A stretch of DNA of 64,000 bases, from the NCBI RefSeq assembly GCF_042140125.1, contig NZ_CP159473.1. One strand, given 5' to 3'. A program made the position numbers and the translations under genes. Positions 58,824-64,000 of the stretch are shown one piece after another (positions within the stretch are counted from its first letter, which is position 1; the number at the start of each line of letters is the position of its first letter). The notes under the pieces were generated by a model. That model had not been told where the DNA came from. It ran no database searches and saw only the letters and a list, made by a program, of their open reading frames with translations. Source of the stretch: Rhodophyticola sp017644125 (GTDB lineage Bacteria; Pseudomonadota; Alphaproteobacteria; Rhodobacterales; Rhodobacteraceae).

Positions 58824-60086
58824 ATGTATCGCGTCTGGAATTTTGTCACCAGCTATTCGCTGTTTCTGATCGGTGGCGCGATTGTCGCGCTGATCTGGGC
58901 CAACATAAACCCGTCCAGCTACCACCATTTTGTCGAGTTCGTGCTGATCGAGGATTTCTTCATCGGCCATTTGCATGTGGACGAGGCGGGCCATGCCCAC
59001 CGCACGCTGACGCTGCATTATCTGGTCAATGACGTGCTGATGGCGCTGTTTTTCGCCATCGCCGCCAAGGAAGTATGGGAGGCAGTGATCCTTAAAAACG
59101 GGTCGTTGCGCGGCAAAAAGGCCGCCACTCCTCTCTTTGCGACGGCGGGCGGCATGTTCGGCCCGATCGCCGTTTATCTGGGCCTTGCGCTGTTGCTGGG
59201 CTCCGACACCTATTCGGCTGTGGCCAATGGCTGGGCGATCCCGACGGCGACCGATATCGCGTTTTCCTATCTTGTAGGGCGGCTGGTCTTCGGTGCGGGC
59301 CACCCGGCGGTGCGGTTCCTGCTGCTTCTGGCCATCGCCGATGACGCGGCCGGTCTTCTGATCCTGGCGATTTTCTATCCCTCGGCCGAGCTTGCGCCGG
59401 CCTGGCTGTTGCTCAGCCTTGCCGCGGCGGTCGGGGTTTTCGTTCTGTTCAACTGGCTGCCCCGCGTTCTGGACAGGGGCGACCAGCTTCGCACCCGGTC
59501 CACCTTCGTGCGCAAGACCTTCAGCTTCTGGCCCTATGCGATTGCCGGCTGTCTCAGCTGGTACGGCTTTCAGGAAAGCGGGTTGCATCCGGCACTCGGG
59601 CTTTTGCCGATCGTGCCGACCATCCCCCACGCAGACCGGGCCTTCGGCTTCTTTGCCGATGCGGAGCGGCATTTGCATGACCTTCTGAACCAGATGGAAC
59701 ACGCGTTGAAATACCCCGTGGAGATCATTCTGGGCCTGTTCGGGCTGATGAATGCAGGGGTGGAGTTCAGCTCGATGGGCGAGGCGACGTGGCTGGTGCT
59801 GGCGGGGCTGCTCATCGGAAAACCGGTCGGGATCTTCTTGTTCGGCTATATTGCCGCCAAGCCGCTCGGGCTGGGGATACCGCAAGGCATGCGCCTGATC
59901 GATCTGGTCGTGATCGGCTGCGTCGCGGCGATCGGCTTCACCGTTTCACTGTTCGTCGCCTCCGTCGCCTTCGACAGCGGGCCGGTTCAGGATGCCGCCA
60001 AGATGGGTGCGTTGTTCAGTTTTGCCGCCGCGGCCGTATCCATCGCGGTCGGCAAACTGTTGCGGGTCGAGAAGCAGGACGCCTGA
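58824..60086 (+). CDS. nhaA: Na+/H+ antiporter NhaA
   Basis: A 420-residue inner-membrane antiporter. The transport motif AIPTATDIAFSYLVGRLVFG and the paired aspartates LAIADDAAGLLILAIFY match Asp163/Asp164 of the E. coli enzyme, and TVSLFVASVAF appears near the C-terminus. An unusual N-terminal loop (HVDEAGHAHRTLTLHYLVNDVLMALFF) is normal for the alphaproteobacterial clade. It exports Na+ or Li+ in exchange for protons. It follows the ArsR/permease pair by 60 bases and may be under the same control. Confidence 0.93.
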   Translation: MYRVWNFVTSYSLFLIGGAIVALIWANINPSSYHHFVEFVLIEDFFIGHLHVDEAGHAHRTLTLHYLVNDVLMALFFAIAAKEVWEAVILKNGSLRGKKAATPLFATAGGMFGPIAVYLGLALLLGSDTYSAVANGWAIPTATDIAFSYLVGRLVFGAGHPAVRFLLLLAIADDAAGLLILAIFYPSAELAPAWLLLSLAAAVGVFVLFNWLPRVLDRGDQLRTRSTFVRKTFSFWPYAIAGCLSWYGFQESGLHPALGLLPIVPTIPHADRAFGFFADAERHLHDLLNQMEHALKYPVEIILGLFGLMNAGVEFSSMGEATWLVLAGLLIGKPVGIFLFGYIAAKPLGLGIPQGMRLIDLVVIGCVAAIGFTVSLFVASVAFDSGPVQDAAKMGALFSFAAAAVSIAVGKLLRVEKQDA

Positions 60087-60278
60087 ATTACCGTTTTGTT
60101 AAGGTTAATAGGCGTTTTCTGTGACATCTTGATGCCACAAATCTCGCATCGGGCTTGGAACGCGGGGCGATCGCGGACATAATGGTGCCCAATTGGGGCA
60201 CTAGCACTTGTACCATCCAGTCCTTGCGCACAATGACGGGGCGGATGGTGGCAGATCTGGCAGCAGCGGGGCAATCAC

Positions 60279-60938
60279 TTGCTCGAATTCATCAATGTCT
60301 CGAAGTCCTTCTGGACCGGTACGCAGCGCAAGGTGATCCTTGACCGCGCATCGTTCCGCGTGGACCTGGGATATTCGCTCGGCATCCTCGCCCCCAACGG
60401 CACCGGCAAGACCACTGTGATCAACATGATCGCCGGGCTGGAAAAGCCCGATGAAGGCGAGATCGTGCGCGCCTGCCGGGTGTCTTTCCCGCTTGGGTTC
60501 ATGGGCGGCGTGGTGACCCGGCTGTCGGCTACTGAAAACAGCCGCTATATCGCGCAGCTTTACGGGCTTGACCCCGATTACGTGGAGGCGTTCTGCCGCT
60601 GGCTTTGCGGCATCGAGGAGTATTTCGACATGCCGGTCGGCACGTATTCGTCGGGGATGCGGGCGCGGTTCAACTTCTCATTGCTTTTGGCGCTTGATTT
60701 CGACGTCTATCTGATCGACGAGGGTATGCCGCAATCGACCGACCCCGAGTTCAACCGCCGCGCCGGCAGCATCCTGGCCGACAGGCTGCGCTCGGCCACG
60801 GTGATAATCGTTTCGCACCAGGCCAAGACGCTTGAGAAGTTTGCACGCCGCGCGGCCGTCCTGAAGGATGGGCAGCTTTATTCCTTCGACACGCTCGAAG
60901 AAGCAAAAAGGCTATATGATTATGAAACCCAAGGGTAA
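60279..60938 (+). CDS. Capsule export ABC ATPase, KpsT-like
   Basis: A 219-residue single NBD of the ABC-2/KpsT group. Walker A LAPNGTGKTT at residues 36-45, signature TYSSGMRARF and Walker B VYLIDEGM, the latter two with the Arg/Gly substitutions seen in polysaccharide export ATPases. Translation starts at TTG 60279. The expected membrane partner KpsM is not encoded next to it. The stop overlaps the start of the KpsE-like gene. Energises passage of capsular polysaccharide across the inner membrane. Confidence 0.88.
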   Translation: MLEFINVSKSFWTGTQRKVILDRASFRVDLGYSLGILAPNGTGKTTVINMIAGLEKPDEGEIVRACRVSFPLGFMGGVVTRLSATENSRYIAQLYGLDPDYVEAFCRWLCGIEEYFDMPVGTYSSGMRARFNFSLLLALDFDVYLIDEGMPQSTDPEFNRRAGSILADRLRSATVIIVSHQAKTLEKFARRAAVLKDGQLYSFDTLEEAKRLYDYETQG

Positions 60939-62571
60939 GAAATTCCGCATCCGCAGGGGGGCCGGTCACGCGCAGGCGACGCCCTCCCCGCCCGCGGATG
61001 ACAATCTTCTGGGTGAAATTGACGATGGGTTCGGCGACACCGCCTTTCCCGGATCCGCGGCCCATGTGCAGACGAACGACCAGGGCGCCAAGGACGCGCC
61101 CCAGAACGCCGAGCCGGGCGCGATCCCCATGGAGCAGCAACTGGCCGCGATCCGCCAGGAAGGCCTGACCGGGCGGCAATTGCGTATGGCGCGCCGCACC
61201 GCGCAGAAACACGGCCTGCGCCCGGCCTCCGATTTCGACGCCGTGCGATTGCTGCGGGCTCAGGGGATCGACCCGTTTGCCCGGACAAACATGCTGGAAC
61301 TGATCGTGAATGACGATCAGGGCGCCAAGGCCGCCGCAAACGCGGCACAGCCAAACCTGCCGGCAACCGTGCGACAGCCGGCGCCCCCAGGGCCCGCCAC
61401 CGCACCCTATGACGAAAGCACCCGCGCCAGCGAAATCATGCGCGTGCAGCGCGATATTGCGGCCAGACGGCGCAAGCGCCTCGTTTTGCTGGGCGTGCGG
61501 CTGATGTTCTTCGTGATGCTGCCGACGATGCTGGTCGGGTACTATTTCTTCAACGTGGCAACGCCGCTTTATGCAACGCACTCGGAATTCGTAATCCAGA
61601 AATCCGAAGGTGGCGGCTCCGCCGGCGGACTGGGCGGGCTTCTGGGCGGCACCAGCTTTGCCACGGTGCAGGAAAGCATCACCGTTCAAAGCTATCTGGA
61701 AAGCCGCGAGGCGATGTTGCGGCTGGATTCCGAGCTTGGATTCCGTGCGCATTTCTCAGACGAAAGGATCGACCCGCTGACACGTCTGGCCCCGGATGCC
61801 ACCGACGAGGACATGTATGACACCTACCTGAAGCACCTGAACATCGGCTATGATCCGACCGAAGGCTTGCTGCGGATGGAGGTTATCGCCGCCGACCCGG
61901 AAAGCAGCCAGGCCTATGCCGCGGCCCTGATCGACTATGCCGAGGAGCGGGTCGACCAGATGACGCAACGTGTGCGCGAAGCGCAGATGGCCGATGCCAA
62001 TACCAGCTTCAACGACGCCGAGACCCGGATGGTTCAGGCGCAGCAACGGGTCCTGCAATTGCAGGAACAGCGCGGCGTTCTGAGCGCCGAGGCCGAGGTG
62101 AGCACCGTGTTCCAGCAGATCTCTACCTTTGAGCTTCAGTTGCAGGAGGAGCGCCTGAGACTGTCGGAATTGCTGAGCAATGCCCGGCCGAACCAGACCC
62201 GGGTGGAGGTTGCCGAACGCAATATCGCCCGGCTGGAAGCGCTGCTTGCCGAGTTGCGGGGGGGCCTGACCGACACCGATGACGGTGAGATCTCACTGGC
62301 GCGGATCTCCTCCGAATTGATCGTGGCGGAGGCCGATCTGCAAACCCGGCAGCTTATGCTGGCCCAGTCCCTGCAGCAGATGGAAACCGCCCGCCTGGAG
62401 GCCAACCGGCAGTCACTTTACCTGTCGATCGGCGTCTACCCCGTGGCGCCCGACGAGCCCGCCTACCCCCGTGCGTTTGAAAACACTCTGCTTGCCTTCC
62501 TGGTCTTTTCTGGCATTTACCTGCTGGTATCGATGACCGCCTCAATCCTCCGCGAACAGATATCTGCATAG
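60916..62571 (+). CDS. Capsule export inner-membrane protein, KpsE/CtrB-like
   Basis: A polysaccharide co-polymerase of about 551 residues. Unlike the usual 370-residue KpsE, it has a 185-residue cytoplasmic N-terminus rich in Ala, Gln, Pro (KGKKFRIRRGAGHAQATPSP). A membrane helix (RLMFFVMLPTMLVGYYFF), a periplasmic Wzz-like region with ATPLYATHSEFVIQKSEGG, long coiled coil (residues 345-490) and a C-terminal helix (LLAFLVFSGIYLLVSMTAS) follow. Start at ATG 60916 or ATG 60922. It overlaps the KpsT-like gene. Bridges to an outer-membrane polysaccharide exporter. Confidence 0.84.
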   Translation: MIMKPKGKKFRIRRGAGHAQATPSPPADDNLLGEIDDGFGDTAFPGSAAHVQTNDQGAKDAPQNAEPGAIPMEQQLAAIRQEGLTGRQLRMARRTAQKHGLRPASDFDAVRLLRAQGIDPFARTNMLELIVNDDQGAKAAANAAQPNLPATVRQPAPPGPATAPYDESTRASEIMRVQRDIAARRRKRLVLLGVRLMFFVMLPTMLVGYYFFNVATPLYATHSEFVIQKSEGGGSAGGLGGLLGGTSFATVQESITVQSYLESREAMLRLDSELGFRAHFSDERIDPLTRLAPDATDEDMYDTYLKHLNIGYDPTEGLLRMEVIAADPESSQAYAAALIDYAEERVDQMTQRVREAQMADANTSFNDAETRMVQAQQRVLQLQEQRGVLSAEAEVSTVFQQISTFELQLQEERLRLSELLSNARPNQTRVEVAERNIARLEALLAELRGGLTDTDDGEISLARISSELIVAEADLQTRQLMLAQSLQQMETARLEANRQSLYLSIGVYPVAPDEPAYPRAFENTLLAFLVFSGIYLLVSMTASILREQISA

Positions 62572-62575
62572 CAAC

Positions 62576-63409
62576 ATGAAAAGAATCGACATCGGACCGG
62601 TCTCGTGCGGCAATGATCTGCCTTTGACGATCATCGCCGGCCCGTGCCAGCTGGAAAGTGCGGATCACGCGCAGATGATTGCCGGGCGGATGGTCGAGGC
62701 CTGCGCCGCGGCCGGCGCGCAATATGTGTTCAAGGGCAGTTTCGACAAGGCCAACCGCACATCCGTCCGCGGGGAGCGCGGGGTCGGCGTCGAGGAGGGG
62801 CTGGCCATCCTGCAGGGCGTGAGGGACAGGTTCGGTTGCCCCGTGCTGACCGATATCCACGCACCCGATCAATGCGCGCCCGTGGCCGAGGTGGCCGACA
62901 TCCTGCAAATCCCCGCCTTTTTGTGCCGGCAGACCGATCTGTTGCTGGCCGCGGGCAAGACGGGCGCCGCGATCAATATCAAGAAGGGCCAGTTTCTGGC
63001 CCCGTGGGATATGGCGAATGTGGTGGCCAAGGTCGAAAGCACCGGCAACACCCGCATTCTGCAAACCGAACGCGGCGTCTCGTTCGGGTACAACACGCTG
63101 GTCACCGATATGCGCAGCCTGCCAATCATGGCACAGGGCGGCTACCCGGTCGTGATGGATGCAACCCACGCCGTCGCGCAGCCCGGCGGACAGGGAGACA
63201 GCAGCGGCGGGCAACGGGAATTTGCCCCGGTCATGGCGCGGGCGGCGGTCGCGCTCGGTATCGCGGCGGTTTTTATCGAAACCCATGAGGCGCCGGATAC
63301 GGCCCCCTCGGATGGGCCCAACATGGTCAAGCTTGACGACATGCCCGCGCTTGTCGCCAGTCTGATGCAATTCGACCAGCTTGCGAAAGCCGATCCCATT
63401 CGCCTTTAA
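62576..63409 (+). CDS. kdsA: 3-Deoxy-8-phosphooctulonate synthase
   Basis: A 277-residue TIM-barrel aldolase that joins PEP and arabinose-5-phosphate to give Kdo-8-phosphate. Motifs: IIAGPCQLESADHAQMIA (residues 21-38), FKGSFDKANRTS, TDIHAPDQCAPVAEVADILQ, and MDATHAVAQPGGQGDSSGGQ near the end. The N-A-x-P-x-G metal type cannot be settled. Five bases after the KpsE-like gene, inside a capsule locus, so it probably supplies Kdo for capsule lipid linkers. A second copy for lipopolysaccharide may exist elsewhere. Confidence 0.94.
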   Translation: MKRIDIGPVSCGNDLPLTIIAGPCQLESADHAQMIAGRMVEACAAAGAQYVFKGSFDKANRTSVRGERGVGVEEGLAILQGVRDRFGCPVLTDIHAPDQCAPVAEVADILQIPAFLCRQTDLLLAAGKTGAAINIKKGQFLAPWDMANVVAKVESTGNTRILQTERGVSFGYNTLVTDMRSLPIMAQGGYPVVMDATHAVAQPGGQGDSSGGQREFAPVMARAAVALGIAAVFIETHEAPDTAPSDGPNMVKLDDMPALVASLMQFDQLAKADPIRL

Positions 63410-63429
63410 CCTTTGGTGGAGCGTTCCCG

Positions 63430-64000
63430 ATGCCGAAACCCCTCAACCAAGTGGCGCAGAACACCTGGGAATTCCTGTACCAGCCGATGATCGCGCCAAC
63501 GGGCTTCCGCGAATATGACGCACGGTGGAAATTCCCCGACGAAATCAACCTGCCCGGCATCACAGCCCTTGGTCTTGGCCTCGGCACGCAGATGCACGCA
63601 CGCGGTGTCGACCCGGTGATCGCGGTTGCAAACGACTATCGCGACTATTCCCTGTCGGTGAAAAACGCGCTGATCGTCGGGCTGATACAGGCCGGCATCC
63701 AAGTCAGGGATATCGGCCCGGCGCTTAGCCCCATGGCCTATTTCAGCCAGTTCCATCTGGACGCCCCCGCCGTCGCCATGGTCACCGCAAGCCACAACCC
63801 CAATGGCTGGACCGGCGTCAAGATGGGCTTTCAGCGGCCGCTGACCCACGGGCCCGACGAGATGGGAGAGCTGCGCGACATCGTGATGGGCGGCCAGGGC
63901 GTGGCCCGCGCGGGCGGCGGCTATGAGTTCGTACCCGGCGTCCGGGAGGCCTATCTGGACGATCTGGTGGGTGATTTCACGATGACCCGGAAACTGCGCG
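63430..64000 (+). CDS. Phosphomannomutase/phosphoglucomutase (3' end cut by window edge)
   Basis: A phosphohexomutase, 190 residues seen before the sequence ends. N-terminal TGFREYDARWKFPDEINLPG is a substrate loop region, and the phosphoserine loop is VTASHNPNGWTGVKMGF. It interconverts hexose 1- and 6-phosphates for nucleotide-sugar synthesis. GGTGGAGCG precedes the ATG at 63430, 20 bases after kdsA, so it belongs to the same capsule precursor operon. Which hexose it prefers cannot be told. Confidence 0.92.
   Translation, partial: MPKPLNQVAQNTWEFLYQPMIAPTGFREYDARWKFPDEINLPGITALGLGLGTQMHARGVDPVIAVANDYRDYSLSVKNALIVGLIQAGIQVRDIGPALSPMAYFSQFHLDAPAVAMVTASHNPNGWTGVKMGFQRPLTHGPDEMGELRDIVMGGQGVARAGGGYEFVPGVREAYLDDLVGDFTMTRKLR

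Noticed and set aside
57666..59885. A 739-residue leftward open frame opposite the permease and nhaA
   Set aside because: Shadow frame; the forward genes carry clear transport motifs.
60185..60201. GTGCCC/GGGCAC short hairpin or operator before the KpsT-like gene
   Set aside because: Arms are only six bases and not exactly symmetric; not enough to call.
60155..60343. 62-residue open frame before the KpsT-like gene
   Set aside because: It overlaps the KpsT coding start in another frame and has no ribosome site or domain.

Overview
The window is 64 kb of GC-rich chromosomal DNA from an alphaproteobacterium, most likely a member of the Rhodobacteraceae (roseobacter group). Support for this: the gene order trpS / AAA ATPase, the gcvT-gcvH-gcvP operon behind a tandem glycine riboswitch, the TauE-type exporter paired with an Alph_Pro_TM protein, the mreBCD-PBP2-rodA cluster, a TTAA-N7-TTAA CtrA-type site and an Irr-type iron box. 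I saw no rRNA, tRNA, CRISPR array, integrase or intact insertion sequence.

Layout. 1-5.9 kb: housekeeping genes (trpS, a small ATPase, a VOC protein, a class IV aminotransferase, a UspA protein, an Fe-S carrier of the NfuA/NifU type behind an iron box, tsaB-rimI). 6.0-11.1 kb: a BMP-type nucleoside ABC importer operon that contains a wrecked LysE-family pseudogene between its two permease genes. 11.3-16 kb: TauE exporter plus partner, an SDR and a RecD-like helicase. 16.3-21.7 kb: a class III aminotransferase, then a five-gene membrane module (zinc-ribbon DUF4178, DUF4178 with membrane segments, a 56-residue membrane protein, a half-size DUF350 protein, a membrane-anchored spermidine-synthase-like enzyme). 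21.7-28 kb: quinone-detoxification-like pair, an 853-residue fused glycosyltransferase, a cold-shock gene with long leader, and small envelope proteins. 28-33.5 kb: glycine cleavage operon. 33.4-38 kb: a frameshifted MATE gene followed by an A/T-richer accessory block (MFS transporter, orphan membrane protein). 38-47.3 kb: redox enzymes, gltX, a PAS protein with a degenerate kinase module, an MBL enzyme, an Fe-S (6-4) photolyase with an SDR partner. 47.3-55.9 kb: a leucine-rich leader peptide and leuA (frameshifted as given), then the cell-shape operon. 55.9-60.1 kb: SseB/UDG pair and an ArsR-permease-NhaA group. 60.2-64 kb: capsule export and precursor genes (kpsT-like, kpsE-like, kdsA, phosphohexomutase running off the end).

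Regulation is unusually readable here: glycine riboswitch, leucine attenuator candidate, iron box, CtrA site, ArsR palindrome, cold-shock leader, and hairpins in the ABC operon and just before mreB. Two otherwise intact genes (leuA and the MATE gene) each carry one single-base indel; these could be real mutations or consensus errors, while the LysE remnant is clearly a decayed gene.
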